DNA of 64,000 nucleotides, taken from assembly GCA_013339895.1 (NCBI GenBank), contig JABACO010000017.1, forward strand, positions 5,308,750-5,372,749, in the 5' to 3' direction. The stretch is from Ephydatia muelleri (Eukaryota > Porifera > Demospongiae > Spongillida > Spongillidae). Position 1 is the stretch's first letter, and every line of letters starts with the position of its first letter. Below are positions 1 through 11,728 of the stretch, in pieces. The notes below the pieces were generated by a model that did no database searches, was not told where the DNA came from, and was given only the letters and a program-made list of their open reading frames with translations. Position numbers and translations under genes: made by a program.

Positions 1-300
1 CCGACGAAGACAACGTTGAGAATGAGCTTGCCAGATGGAAAGTTCATTGTAATGGAATTTCTGGAGAGAAAAAAATTCCACAACTACTATGCCAGAATGG
101 TGATCTAATCCTCTCCAATGTATCGGAACTTTTTTGTGTCATGGTGATACTTCCAACTGGCAGTGCAGAAGCTGCAGGGCATTTTCATGTCTAAGACAGA
201 TACATTCATGGCTTCATTCCACCATGAATAGTGAAAGGCTGGGAAAATTGGGAGTATTTGATTTTGATCTAAGTGTTGACAAAATATGTGCAACATTAAA
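1..300 (+). pseudogene. hAT transposase C-terminal fragment (hATC dimerisation region)
   Basis: The stretch reads as the end of a hAT-family transposase of the ZMYM1/THAP-associated type. One frame, entering at the window edge, gives ELARWKVHCNG and then ILPTGSAEAAG. A second frame from about position 185 gives LRQIHSWLHSTM followed by ERLGKLGVFDFDL. Together these follow the usual hATC order: LP-T-SAERSFS, then an R-K-T-L-RSTM block, then an ERL block. The match jumps frame near 175-190, so the copy is broken. It ends in low-complexity C-rich DNA just before the neighbouring hAT element at 405. The part upstream of position 1 is outside the window. Confidence 0.7.
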
Positions 301-404
301 CAAAAACACCCCTTCCTTGGGACTCAATGACGCCCCCTCCCCCCCTCCGCTGCCCTCCACTCCCTTTTCTAATAAATGCCTGTTAAATTATTTAACCCTG
401 TACC

Positions 405-3197
405 CAGGGCTGCCGCGATATATCGCAATATTTTTATATATCGCGATACGCGATACATCGCGATACGCGATACATCGCATATTCTTTTGGCTATATCGTG
501 ATACAAACGTGCACGGGAATAGACGGAGAATCACGGAGATAGATGAAATACCAATTTAATACTTGAAGATTTAGCAGATGCAATTAGTACCATACGAGTA
601 CAAAACGGCAAAATCCTATCACGTGCTATTTAAAACCACTTTGCATTATGCCTCAAGAATATGCATTTACCCAGCCGTTCTGCTAAGAGGCTCCATCGTT
701 TTTTTCTGGAGTATATTCTTTGCTGTGGAGAAAACCCTTTCTGAAAGTGCAGTCGAGGCAGGGATAGCTAGATACTTCCTTGCCAGTTTGGCAACTTGAG
801 GGAAGTAGGATTCATGCTTTCTCCACCAATCCATCGGATCACTTTCAGCCTCCTTAAGATATCTCAGAAATTCGTCTTCAATGTGATCATGAGTACTACG
901 AATTACTTCACCAGGACATTCATCTTTATGTCCAAACAGAATATCAAATTCCTCCTCTTGTTGAGTAACTGCTGCTTTCTTTGCTGGAGGCTCATCAGCC
1001 TCATCTTCTTCATTCTCCTCTGTAATGTTCATCATTTCTGTTTGCAATTGGCTAATAATGGTTTGCCTATTAGTGCAGTTTAGCCAAGACAAACTTTTAT
1101 GTCCTGGATGAGTTATAGCTCCCATTCCCAATAGGAGGTCAGCTGAATCCCAACGTTGCAGCATGTCCTGCAGTATAAAGCACCTGACTAACTTAGATGC
1201 TCTTGCCACAAGTACAATTTTTGGAAGGTTGTTCCAACGGGTCCCTAACTGCCAGTGCACTGGTGGCATTGTACCTTGCAGTCCACCCACAAGCGTTGTA
1301 ATATATCGAGAAACGCATCCTAAAGTAGGATACTTTTCTCCCTGCAGAAAATCTGTTGCAATTTGAAATGGCTTCAACAGGGCACACAACTTTTCAGCAG
1401 CCAGCCATTGCTCAGGAGATGGGACTAAATGAGCATATTTGCTCTCTGCCAATACATGAGTAATGTGCTTCTGAAGCAATACACATCGTTGTAATGTGGA
1501 GTTCCATCTTGTGCAGATGTCCTTGATAAGTTTAAGGCTGCGTCTATGTGGGAGCACTGAAGCATTACATGCAAGGTGCGATCAATCTCTGCATCTTCAG
1601 ACTGAGTAGCATATATGGTGTGATCAGAATCATCTTCAGACTGAGTAGCACCATCATCCTGTGGCTTGTCAAGCAAACAAGCTAAATAAGTTCCTTGCTG
1701 ACTTTTTAAGTGCATCCAATAGCATTGGGCTGTTGTTGATGTTGCATGAAATTGTCCTGAACAACTCAAACAATGAGGCTGAAGGGCAGTTTTTCACCTA
1801 TAAGTGAATCAAAGTGCATGAATTAGCACATTAAGGCAGCTAGCTATACTGAAAGATATATCAGCTAGTAATACCTCTAAGGAATTTTTGATAGAAAGTT
1901 GTAGCTTGTGGCAAGAGCATCTAACTTGCTCTTCAGTTACACCCTCTTCAATTAGCTGCCTTATTGCTGCAACAAAATTTGCTCCTTGATCAGTGGCAAT
2001 TGCATCTAGGCAATTCTCTAGCATAAATTCTGTGTTAACTATATCCTTAACAATAGACGAAATCTCTTCTGCCGTATGTGAAAATATTAGTATGCAGGAA
2101 TGAATTATAATAAGCTGGTACTGGCTATAACAGTGTTTCTTACCATTGCTGATTGATACATCAAGCACACATGACATCATATTCCACTGAGCATCAAGCC
2201 AGTGTGCTGTGACGGCAATATAAGAATCTCCTGTATGCATTGAAGCAGCATCAGTGTGATGGATATTGACACAGCATTGGCCATCATTGCTTTGATCTAG
2301 TAAGCAAATGCATATAAGCAACACGATACAAAACTAAGTAAAACAAACAGAAACAGGAGTAAGCCAAAAATCTTTTCTCAAGACTTTTTCATACTGTAGT
2401 TCAGTAGTCTTTGTCCTATGAGATGTCACATAAGCACCATTGGAAATGAAGTCAAGAAAGTCTCTAAACACTTGACTATCCATTAAAGCAGGTGGCAGCA
2501 AGTTTACGGTAAAGGCTTTGACTAGAAGCTCGTTAGCTCTGGCCAGTTTTTCTCCCTTCATTACTGTGGGTTGCATCTGAGTCACGTATCTGTCCAGGAT
2601 TCCTCCTTTACCAGATGGTCCAGAACCAGAACACCCTTTATCTGTGCTTGAACATGGACTAGTGGTACTGCTGGTGATGGTGCAGCCTGTGCGCGTAATA
2701 TCCTTTTTCTCGAAGCTACATGTGTAAGTTTTGAGTTGTGACTTGAATGAGTTTCGTTTATTCACGTGCACAATAATTAATACAGACTTACATTTTGCTG
2801 TCTTCTGTAACACCATGCACGGATTTTAGGTGATGCCATATATTGGATGTATTGTTGCCCTTTCTGGACACCCATGCACAGCGCCTGTTGCACACAACCC
2901 AGGACGACCCGATTGCTTTTTTGTGCCACCCAAAATGTTCCCACGCATTACTCCTAAACATTTTGCGGTCAACGCCTACGATATCCTCCTTGGTCTACGG
3001 CGTTATAGGACGGTTTATCTGTCAATTCTTTTGTCGCAGCCATAACTGAACAGCAGCAAATAGCGCTGCAATGAATTAATTGATCGATGAATATATTTAC
3101 TATATCGCGATAATATCGCGACATTTCACTCATATCGCGATATATGATTATCGTGATATACACGATATCGGCTACAGACCATATCGCGGCAGCACTG
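405..3197 (-). mobile_element. hAT DNA transposon with CAGGGCTGCCGCGATA-type inverted ends
   Basis: The left end reads CAGGGCTGCCGCGATA from 405. The right end is its reverse complement with one mismatch (TATCGCGGCAGCACTG, ending 3197). Both ends run into arrays of ATATCGCGATA-like palindromic steps (about 418-500 and 3095-3190). Flanking octamers 397-404 (cctgtacc) and 3198-3205 (cttccacc) match at 5 of 8 bases, as expected for an aged 8-bp hAT target duplication. The internal gene is on the minus strand and carries a BED finger and a hAT catalytic core. Length and ends fit an autonomous-type hAT copy that is no longer intact. Confidence 0.88.
667..3043 (-). pseudogene. BED-zinc-finger hAT transposase, multi-exon, degraded
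   Basis: The likely start is the ATG at 3043-3041. The BED finger lies at about 2830-2960 with residues AWEHFGWHKKA, a Cys pair (VCNRRC), and GNNTSNIWHHLKSVH. Introns with GT/AG ends are visible at about 2719-2789 and 2073-2145 (minus-strand sense). The core follows: DAIATDQGANFVAA with RCSCHKLQLS (the hAT catalytic-D and C-x-x-H region, 1880-2010), then CTRWNSTLQRCVLLQKH (about 1500), and the dimerisation block YLAIPASTALSERVFSTA (about 730). Frame changes after the BED region's first codons, near 1560, and an early stop after the ERVFSTA block show it is broken. It is a selfish gene, not a host one. Family assignment rests on motif order seen directly. Confidence 0.85.
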
Positions 3198-4690
3198 CTT
3201 CCACCCCCAAGTTCAACATTTAGTATTGCTGCATAGCATTGTGATATAATGGTAATGACAAAGGCATGCAGCTGGCTTGCCTAGCTAACATCCAGTCAGG
3301 GACCATGCAGAACATCAGTTTGTAGTGTACACCATTAATCATGCCCAAGACCACTCCCTGCTTCAACTTGCATTGGGCACCAAAACAGGCTCCCCTGCAA
3401 GACTCAATATACAAAGATGTCACAAAGCCTGTTGTAGCATATCAGCGTGAAACTCAGCAGGGTCAAGGTGGAGATTGAGCCCAGGTGCTGGAACAACCTG
3501 AAACCATGAAGAAGCATGGGGGAGATGAGGCAGATAGAATTCGTGCTTAGTCAGGCAGAGCTAAAGATTGGAAGGGGAGCCTGCATTGATGGTTTCCAGG
3601 CTGCTGGTCAGATCATTTTGGTGGCCTGTGACTGCAAAGCTGCTTCCACTGAACTGCTCAGCAAGTTAAACAAAGGAGTTGTAGTGTTGTATAGAGCGTA
3701 CAATATGTTGGGATTACTTCCAGATGCTGTGAGGGAAGCAATATATGCTGCTGAAGAGTGGTGTGATAGGCAACGAAGCCCATCCAAGGCCACCACTATA
3801 CTTAAGCCAAGTAGGGCCTGTTGCCAAGCATGGTCTACGGAGGTGTACTCTGTGAAGCAATGCATGGCTAACATCATCATCATCATAATTTCTCAAAGCT
3901 TCAGCCACTAACAAAGAGGTCGTAGATCTCACAAGTGTACCAATTTGCAAACATCACCACACTGACACAGCAATAGCAGGCAACTTGAGGGTCCTTATAA
4001 TAATAATATATATCGCATTAAAAATAACTTGATTACCATAACTAAACACTAAAATTCAAGGACCACGCAAGCAATTCATGGGCCAGTAATGTCTGAGTAT
4101 TTTGTACTACCGACTAACAGCAATATACAATATATTTCAGCGGTAACTATTTTGGTTTCGGTAAGCTTACAGACTGGCTGACGAATAGCAAAGATGCATG
4201 GCAGGAGTAAATCCCTCTTCCACTAGTTGCCATAGGTTTCTACGGTTATGGGAACACATGTCCACCCCCAGTCCTGCCCTTCTGTCAGTGCTGCATGCTT
4301 CCTAATTTCAGCTGCGTGGGCTGCAGAGCCCACAGATACTAGACTCATTCAGGGTGACAGGGGTAACCGTGACATCAAAGGCTGCTGGCATGCTTATGTG
4401 TCCCAACTCGGAACAAGGTCTGCAGGGCAACAGTTGATATGGTCTCTGGATAAAACCATACCCCATTTTATATCTCACAGAAAAATGAGCACGACGACAA
4501 AGATGTCATGTATATGGTTGTGCCAAGCAACCACATCCCCACTATGTTTGTAAGAGGCTGCAATATGACCTAGTGGGTCAAGAATGATTTCTGGACACTC
4601 AAAAATTTCTTTTTTTACAGTTTTATTGTAATCAGTGATTGTGCACATTAAATAACTTACAACACTAAAACATAAACAATGCTCAAACAA
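3198..4690. other. No assignable gene
   Basis: The stretch has no recognisable gene. A 131-codon open frame on the plus strand (3516-3911) starts MGEMRQIEFVLSQ and ends in an Ile/Ser run. It matches no family I recognise and has no convincing splice or promoter context. The rest is AT-rich with short TA-type runs near 4005-4020. Confidence 0.4.
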
Positions 4691-4723
4691 ACAAAAAACT
4701 GGTATTGCCTCATTGGATGCCAA

Positions 4724-5135
4724 CTTACAGATTCTGAAGCAGATATGAGAAGGAGTTTGCTTCACCTGACACCTGCCCTAAACGATGGCCCTGATCTTAG
4801 TTGTCCTTGGTCTGAGAGACCCGATGCTTATCAAAGTTTGAGAGATGCATTTATTGGTCTTTCTACAGTGATTGTTGAACCAGTCCGGGCTAATATTATA
4901 ATACTTTATTCTCCAGTAATTTCATTGGTTTGATGCATGAGGACCCATCATTGATGACTGGCCGATTAAAATTATGTAGAATCATAACTGCTCGTGATAC
5001 ATGTACTGAGGAAGAAAATACAAATATTCTGAAGCAGCAGCTCTTCACCGAGCCTCCTTCACAGTATCAGTTGACAGCGTCCAGGGTTGCCCAGTGTCTC
5101 ATCCTGAACTTCAGCCCTAAATCATTATTGTTGTA
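4724..5135 (+). CDS. Putative unidentified exon pair
   Basis: Two stretches look coding by composition. The first follows ttacag at about 4727 and reads SEADMRRSLLHLTPALNDG, later RPDAYQSLRDAFIGLSTV. The second follows ttctccag at about 4911 and reads NFIGLMHEDPSLMTGRLKL, later QYQLTASRVAQCLILNFS, ending at a possible donor (TAT|GTAAAT) at 5136. The apparent gap between them is only about 34 bases and its donor is not clear, so the join is uncertain. I recognise no domain. They could be exons of a host gene whose other exons lie elsewhere, or remnants of a repeat. Confidence 0.3.
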
Positions 5136-6289
5136 TGTAAATCTTTTTTTTTTTTGTTATTAAATTACCGTGTCATTAATAAGTATTAGTAATTTATCAT
5201 TTATATTTATTCATTTAGTTATTCATTTTTCTAAGTGCACTACAATTTTTATTCATATAGTGTATGTATTATCTTGTGCTAGGTAATCTGCAGTGTACAG
5301 TGCATGACATGAAGTCTAAATCAGAGCTGTTTGGTATACATGTAACTATGATAATTGTATTAATTATGAATACAGTGCATAATGCAAGAGAAATTAAAGG
5401 ACCCTATTTTCAAGCGCATTCATCTGTGTCAGCTCTAACGAATTAAAATTCATACAGTGATACCAGAGAAATGTTATCCTGTTAAGTTTTTCCCTTTCAA
5501 AACGCTCGCATGGTGCATGCCGCGGAATGAAGCGCCCTCAGCTGAGATAGGGTGTGAAAAATACAGCTGGCTAAGCTACAAAGCTGTGTCATTTTATAAG
5601 TAGACAAGACATATTAATACTTTTGACTTGATTATAGTAGTTGCGGAGTGAGTAGTGATGTTTCTGAAGACTATACATGCATGCTGGTGCACCACACGAG
5701 GCCCCGCACCAGACCCCGTTATTGCTGGTTAATTGTTAATACGACGGCATTTTTCTAATTCTATATCAAACATCCAATTCAGCAGAGAAAGAGAAATAAA
5801 TCACTATGTGGCCTTCCAAAACTATGTGGCCTGCGGAAAAAGTGGGTGACCGTCGAAAGCAGGTGGTCCGCGTAAACCAGTGATTTTTTTGGCACGGATT
5901 CCACACCACATCTTTCATCGAAAGTGATACGAGACCACACCCCTTCAAATGTCTAAACACTAGCACATTACAACGTTTTCCACAGCATTCACCACAAACA
6001 GTCAAAACTGTTTGTATTCATCGTTGCAAACCAGCGAACGCGCATCTGTCGTATGCCTGATCATTATGACAAAAGTTCAGTGCACTCTGTGTCAGAGATC
6101 AGAGATGGTATCACTACTGTTGTATGGAAATCAGAAACAAAAAGGACATCACTGTAAATCGGAAATGCAGCACATGTTCAAATGCCTGGCATAACCCCCC
6201 AATTTTTATATCATGCTTTTTTTTTTCTTCTTTGAAAACATTTAATGAAGCTCTATTAATTATTTATGGGAGTTATTAAAATCTAGTAT
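5136..6289. other. No gene seen
   Basis: AT-rich DNA with a poly-T run at about 5142-5156. Short open frames on both strands have no recognisable motifs. Confidence 0.4.
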
Positions 6290-6455
6290 CATCGACTCCC
6301 AGGAGGGCCGGAGAGCCATTTATACCTAAGGGAGTCATTGATACCTAGGTAATAATGTTTGGAGAGTCATTGATCGCTAGCGTTCAATGTCTGGGCGTCA
6401 ATAATCCCTAGGGATCAATGACCGGGAGTCAGAAAAGTATGACACCGGTCCTTTG
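6290..6455. repeat. Cluster of degenerate GGGAGTCATTGAT-type motifs ending in GACACCGGTCC
   Basis: Motifs like gggagtcattgat and cctaggg recur four to five times in both orientations, then end in tatgacaccggtcc. The last piece resembles the terminus of the element at 6730-8691 (gtgacaccggcc). It looks like one subterminal end of a related transposon; I found no partner end upstream. Confidence 0.4.
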
Positions 6456-6852
6456 CATAGATAGGTTTATAGATTGCCTTGGGTGGAAGACTATTTAGCC
6501 ACTGTGAGATATATGTACGCGATATTAACCCTGATAAAGCCCATTTCATGTAGTTGGGCGTAGCCCGACCTTCCGCCTGCCCGGTAGGCTGCTAGTGTAG
6601 CTTGATTGATGCACCTAACATTAACCAAAGATATTATATAATCTAGTAAAAGCACTCCAAAGACTGCTTGTTTGAAGACAGTTGAGTATGGACAGTGTGT
6701 TTTAGCTACACATAGAATAGACGTGGCTATGGCCGGTTGTCACGAATAAATTATCCCCAGTTATAAATTAATCCCCCGGTAATTTATTCCGGGATAAGTT
6801 TATCCAGGATAAATTGTTCCGGAATGCTTAATCGCCCTTCGGAATAGATTAT

Positions 6853-7175
6853 CCCCCCCCCCCCCACACCCCCTCCAAAAAAAAAAAAAAAAAAAAAAAA
6901 ATCGAGAAAAAAAAAGCGGGACGACAGACATAGAAAGATCTCCTATCTATCTCTCACTCCGATCTTATCTATGTATTCATCACTCTCTCTCGGCTCTCGC
7001 GAAAGGATACCTCTCTCATCGCCTCCTCCCTCCCTCCATCCTACCTCCCCTCCCTCCCTCCCTCCCTCCCTCCCTACCTCCCTCCCTCCCTCCCTCCCTC
7101 TCTCTCTCTCTATAGCTTGGGTACTAATACATGAACTTATATGTACGCGTGTGTATACCGGGGGGGGGGGGGGGT
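6853..7175. repeat. Simple repeats: poly-C, poly-A, (CCCT)n and poly-G
   Basis: The stretch holds poly-C (6853-6865), poly-A (about 6878-6901), a TCCC/CCCT array (7020-7100) and a run of about 16 G (7160-7175), all inside the Ginger-like element. Confidence 0.85.
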
Positions 7176-7439
7176 ATGTATCACGTGTATCCCACTGATA
7201 TCAGAAATAAGCGAAATCTGGAGGTAACATGGACCCTTGTTTCGATTGATCTATCACATGATTCCATTAACACGTTACTATGGCTTAGCTACTCCAAGTG
7301 TGAATTAAAGTTCTCCGTCCCGTGACAATTCATTCAAAGAACTGGCAAGTGGCAACTGAGAAGGATATCACCAAACTGTGGGAAAGAGAAACTTCTAGTA
7401 TTATAATGTGCGCATGACTTTGGTTGTGAAATGGGTGCC

Positions 7440-8500
7440 TTAATTGAAAGATAGATTATATATTCTGTATGTAGTATGCACAGTGCAAGTTGTATTTACT
7501 GAACAAATATTATAATCTGCTGCTGATAGGCATGTGACTAATGGCTTCATAAAATTAATAATTGAATCGTTCTGTAAGACCAATTCTTTGAGGATGATAT
7601 GCTGCACAGATTCTTCTTGAGATACCCAAGCATTGCAAAAATGGTCAAGATTCACGTCCAGGTCTGTCTCTGGAACTCCAAACCTCCCTATCAGCTTTTT
7701 CAGGCATTTGAACACAGTTGTTGCTTCTTTATTAGGTATAGGATACACTTCAGCCCACTTTGTTAGATATTCTGTTAGAACCATAAGAAAACATTTATTT
7801 GCACCAGAAAGTGAACCCACCAGGTCCATTCCCCATTGAGCAAATGCACGGTTTGGGACACCAACAGGATGCAGTTCCGAAGTTTTATTTGGCATTTTGT
7901 TCTGTCTTTGACACACTAGACAACTGCTGCAATAGTTAGCAATATCTGAGGCCATTTCCTTCCAATAGTATCGTTCAGCAACCTTCTCTTGCCTACGTAC
8001 ATGAATGAAGTGAAGAAATAAATCAGAAAGTAATTATCTATGATTGCTTCAAATTCAAAGAAAGGCATCATACAGTGAATTCTCTTATGCTGCTATACAA
8101 CTGAGTGCATAGATAAATCAAATAAAAATCTTTGACACGATCGATATATCATAATTTTACATGCTTGTAGAATGGTAGTGAAACCGATTCGTATATGTAT
8201 ATATAACGTACGTTTTATGAAATCCAAAGTGTCAAGCAGTCAGATCTTCTCATCAATTGTAACAACTCGATACCTTTCTTCATCCTGTACAGACGTCAGC
8301 CGTTTCTTACGCCTTTTTGTCTTGAAATGAAAAGCAAGCAATCCTCGGTTACGAAGCCCTCACATTTCTATCGATACGCCCTTTTAGCACCTTTGCCATC
8401 TTTTGACTCCACCACATCCCGAGGCCAAATTCGCTGCTTACGGTCTTTGCTCTCAAGGAAACGAACAATGTCGTTGTATTCTTTTATTTCCATCCGTTAT
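7440..8500 (-). pseudogene. Ginger/KRBA2-like integrase, fragmentary
   Basis: The first recognisable exon (about 8250-8495) opens MEIKEYNDIVRFLESKD. The main exon begins after a tacgtag acceptor near 7995 and contains the second half of an HHCC zinc module (CSSCLVCQRQNK). It then reads WGMDLVGSLSGANKCFL with the first catalytic Asp, LTEYLTKWAEVYPIPNKEA and GRFGVPE. This order matches gypsy/Ginger integrases of the type domesticated in vertebrate KRBA2 and GIN1. The later catalytic residues are not recognisable in this copy. It is treated as a fossil with several breaks. Confidence 0.7.
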
Positions 8501-8691
8501 GGTGGACACAATTGAGCGTTTTATTTAAAGGGGGTTAATCTATTCCAAGGGATGATAAAACTATTCCGGAATAATTTATCCTGGGGGGATTATCTATTCA
8601 GGAATACATAATCCGGGGGATAATCTATTCCGGAATACATTATCCGGGGGATAAAATTATTGGGGGATAATCTATTCCGTGACACCGGCCA

Positions 8692-9400
8692 CCTGCCGTA
8701 CCGTAGTGTCAATGTATAATTGTGGATAGCAAATGACATCAGAGTGAGCTGGGTAAGAGGACTGCAGTGCAACGTGCATGCGTAAAAATGAATAAGCAGA
8801 ACGAAACTAAACATTGTTCAAAAGGAGGTGTTCAACCTTCTGATAACATAGGTACTTATAAATTAAAATAAAATTTGCTGTCGTAAAGACTGTTAAATAA
8901 CTTAGTTGTTCTTATCATTTGATAAATGAGTCGCTTGCACCAGTGAATGTAGAATCTATTTACTACGTTTCTAGCCGGAGTTATAGGTTGATCTCCGAAA
9001 TTTCTGGCAATGAGTGTCCAGATCAATGCATTGCGCACGAGCAATCCAGGATTGCGCGGTCAATGCCTGGTTTGTGGTACAATCCGCCGATCCAGCTGGA
9101 TTGCGCAAATCCATGCCTCGCGCGCGTTACAGATACATTTCGGAGGGGATATTTCAACATCAATGAGAGCGTTCGTTCAAATGACCTTCAGCGGGACACG
9201 AAACAACAGTGAGTCAAGTCGGTGTACTCGCACAGAACAGCCTAATGTTATAGACCGTTAAGACTTACCGAAATAAATACTTGCATGCATGGGCGGTGTG
9301 AGTTATCAATAGATGATTGTCTGATTGTTGATGCCAGCAACATGCTTGAAGACGCAAAAAGTAACCGCAGGTCGACCTCACTGTGTGACATCAAAGGCTG
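8692..9400. other. No gene seen
   Basis: Intergenic DNA. Around 9015-9130 the words ggattgcgc and caatccag recur in both orientations as short inverted repeats. The last part is the upstream region of the gene at 9461. Confidence 0.4.
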
Positions 9401-9406
9401 CACTTG

Positions 9407-9415
9407 TATATAAAG
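9407..9415 (+). promoter_or_regulatory. TATA box (TATATAAAG)
   Basis: TATATAAAG lies 46-54 bases upstream of the ATG at 9461. It would place transcription start near 9435-9445 and give a 5' leader of about 20 bases. A TGACATCA word (possible CRE-like site) sits 20 bases further upstream. Confidence 0.6.
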
Positions 9416-9460
9416 ATTCACTCACAGCTTCTTATTCATCGCAAACCCCACAGATAGAAA

Positions 9461-10017
9461 ATGAGGATTGAGACTCTTGTTGTGTTCGTCGTCATACTTG
9501 GAATCGTGGCCGCTGCTGAAATAGGCCGGTCCGATCATGGTGACAAATCCGAGAGCGACAGCAAGTCCAAATCTAAAAGCAGGTCCAACTCGAACAGCAA
9601 TCCCAACTCAATAGCTAACAGCAACTCCGATGTCGACTCTAAAAGTAGGTCCGACTTTAAAGCAAGTCCGACTCTAAAAGCAAGTCCGACTTTAAAAGCA
9701 AGTCCGACTTTAAAAGCAAGTCCGACTTTAAAAGCAAGTCCGACTTTAAAAACAAGTCCAAATCAGCTAACAGCAAGTCCAACTCTGACAGCAATTCCAA
9801 CGGCAATGATGACCACACTTCTAACAGTGATTCTAACAGCGATTCCAACACAGCGGGTAATAAGCGCGTTCTCCGCGACGAGTACGGAGGACATAACCAT
9901 CGCCATCACCATGGTAACAGCCACAGCGATTACTCCGGATACGAGCACTCCAAAAGTTACTCGGACAGCTACGGATCTCGCTCCACTGAATACAGCGGCA
10001 GTTATTCGTATCAGTAA
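9461..10017 (+). CDS. Small secreted Ser/Lys/Asp/Asn repeat protein, frame broken once
   Basis: The start ATG follows a TATA box. Residues 1-19 (MRIETLVVFVVILGIVAAA) form a clear signal peptide. The mature part is low complexity, rich in Ser, Lys, Asp and Asn. It contains five 18-base units encoding SKSDFK-like steps (about 9643-9755), then SNSDSNSDSN, then a KR pair, then a tail rich in His, Tyr, Ser and Gly (HNHRHHHGNSHSDYSGYEHS) ending SGSYSYQ-stop at 10015-10017. The first unit reads TTTAAAGC where the others read TTTAAAAGC. Because of that missing A the annotated start frame leaves the Ser/Lys/Asp reading at about 9661 and runs on in an unrelated Thr/Ala/Pro frame to 10057. With one more A the composition is continuous, about 185 residues. 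Whether this is an assembly slip, an allele or a real lesion is open. I recognise no family. Secreted matrix, mineral-binding or adhesive roles are guesses from composition. Confidence 0.65.
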
Positions 10018-11262
10018 CAGAACAAGTGCGCATATGAAGATTTTGGATATGGATTGATGTGCATTCCATTTAATGGACACATGTTTAGAGACTTATGTAA
10101 ATACGTGTAGCAAATCGTTTCCTTCCTAGTTTGTTGTAGACATGTGATGATAAGCATCAAAGGCATCAAATCAAAGGAGTTGTTACATATAAATGTGCAC
10201 GTTTGTCGGTTGATGAATGTATATAATTCCAGAGAAGAACCTCGGCATCCTCCCAGACCAAAGTCCCTGGACGCACCGCAAAAAAGTTATTATCCGATAC
10301 CCACCACTGTCCTAGGGCAGAGAATTGAGTACTGCCTCCCCCTCCCCCCCCCCCGTGACGGAAAATCGAAAATTCTTGGCCTCTTATCTACGCTTGACAG
10401 CCATGCACGCTGTGCGAAAAATTACATTCCCATGCATTAATAAAGATACCGAGAGCCGGTTCGAGATATACGATGTATGATGAACTAAACAAACAGCGAG
10501 ATCAATGAGATCGTTCTTCTGGAAGACACCGACAGTAGACAGGCTTTCACTGAATGTAATGCATACATCCTCGAGTGATGGGCATCGGGCATGAGGTCGT
10601 CACCTTCTTCGCAAAGTTTATATACATGTACATGTAAGAAAGCTACTCTGAAGATTTACAAGTGGTAAAAAAAGTGTAGTCGCCTTGCCCTAAATGTGAA
10701 AAAAAGTAGTGTCTCTTGAGAAAAAGTTAGACGAATGTATCGGCAAAACAGAATTAGCTATGGCTAAATTCGTATGAGTTGATCATATTGAAGTGCTTTA
10801 TACTTATGACAATAAACTCTGTTTTATCTTGGCATGCATAGGGTTTCTGAATCTTGAATCAGGTTCTGCCACTTCTGACTCTTCATATCTAGACGGCGGT
10901 TTACCTCATTGATTTTGTATGCATGGTTTTTTTATTTCGCCATGTCAACTACGATTTTCCGCGTGCATTTAGACTGTGGGCAAATATTCCGTTACACATT
11001 GTGAGACAAAGACACGTACATATACGCTTAAAGTCGCCTTCACAGTGATCCCTGTATGCTTGTTAAGACAAGCCACTTAAAGACTTAAAGACTCTGAGGT
11101 CGAAAGTAACGAAATTTAAGCAGGATGAATAAGTATATCCAACTATAGGGTCACGTATGCAACCGGATAGAATATATACAGTGTCCAAACATTTCTGTTT
11201 CCCACACTTGTACTATAGGCTATTCTTACTACGGGTATCAGAATGTTCCTGCCAACGAAGCA
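10018..11262. other. 3' flank and non-coding DNA
   Basis: Possible polyadenylation signals (AATAAA) lie at 10439-10444 and 10811-10816, downstream of the secreted-protein gene. No other gene is recognised. Confidence 0.4.
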
Positions 11263-11340
11263 AAAAACTGGAGTGCTATATTTGCTTTTTGGAGTCAGTG
11301 ACAAGCACTCCAAAAAGTTATATAATATAGCACTCCAGTT
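11263..11340. repeat. Short fold-back hairpin
   Basis: The arm aactggagtgctatat (+ tttttggagt) is repeated in reverse complement as actccaaaaa ... atatagcactccagtt. The two arms nearly fill the 78 bases. It looks like a tiny MITE or its remnant. Confidence 0.55.
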
Positions 11341-11639
11341 GGAGTGCTATTCACTCTTTATATTTTATAGCGAAAGAAACAATGTAACTACAGTATCTGA
11401 CGCGCTGACCAGTAACTTGTGGTTACTAGCACTTATCGGTAAACACAATACCGACATCATTTTAATTGATATTGCAAGGTTATACCATTGATATGCGTAT
11501 TGCTACTTATTTGACTAGCTATGAACAACCAGGCCTTGCACACTGGGGTATGTTTAAGACAAACTGCACCATAACTGCATAATGGAATTAATAACTTACA
11601 AAGCTGATCCTTTTTATAATTACCTGTATTGTTCATGAA

Positions 11640-11725
11640 TGATGTTCTGTCCTGATGACATACTGAACTGCGCATACTGGAAATTTTATTATGTATGCGC
11701 TAGGTCCTATTTCGCGGAAAAGATC
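11640..11725 (+). repeat. Solitary terminus of the GGGATCGTTTCC fold-back family
   Basis: The end tttcgcggaaaagatccc followed by atat (11706-11728) matches the right end of the 8.1-kb element at 42646-42667. The A/T-rich lead-in (attttattatgtatgcgctaggtcc) is also similar. No left partner was found nearby. Confidence 0.5.
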
Positions 11726-11728
11726 CCA

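Larger units (their letters stand above)
6730..8691 (-). mobile_element. Ginger-like integrase-bearing DNA transposon relic
   Basis: The left end TGGCCGGTTGTCACG (6730) and the reverse complement of the right end (TGGCCGGTGTCACG, to 8691) are inverted copies. Each continues for 130-170 bases as a series of GGAATAGATTATCCCCC-like steps in both orientations. Between them lie simple repeats and a minus-strand integrase gene. Ginger transposons are DNA elements with inverted ends and a gypsy-type integrase, which fits this layout. No clear flanking duplication is visible. The copy is degraded, with several breaks. Confidence 0.6.

Noticed and set aside
3516-3911. 131-codon plus-strand frame as a host gene
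   Set aside because: It has no recognisable domain, promoter or splice context, so it is mentioned only in the description of that stretch.
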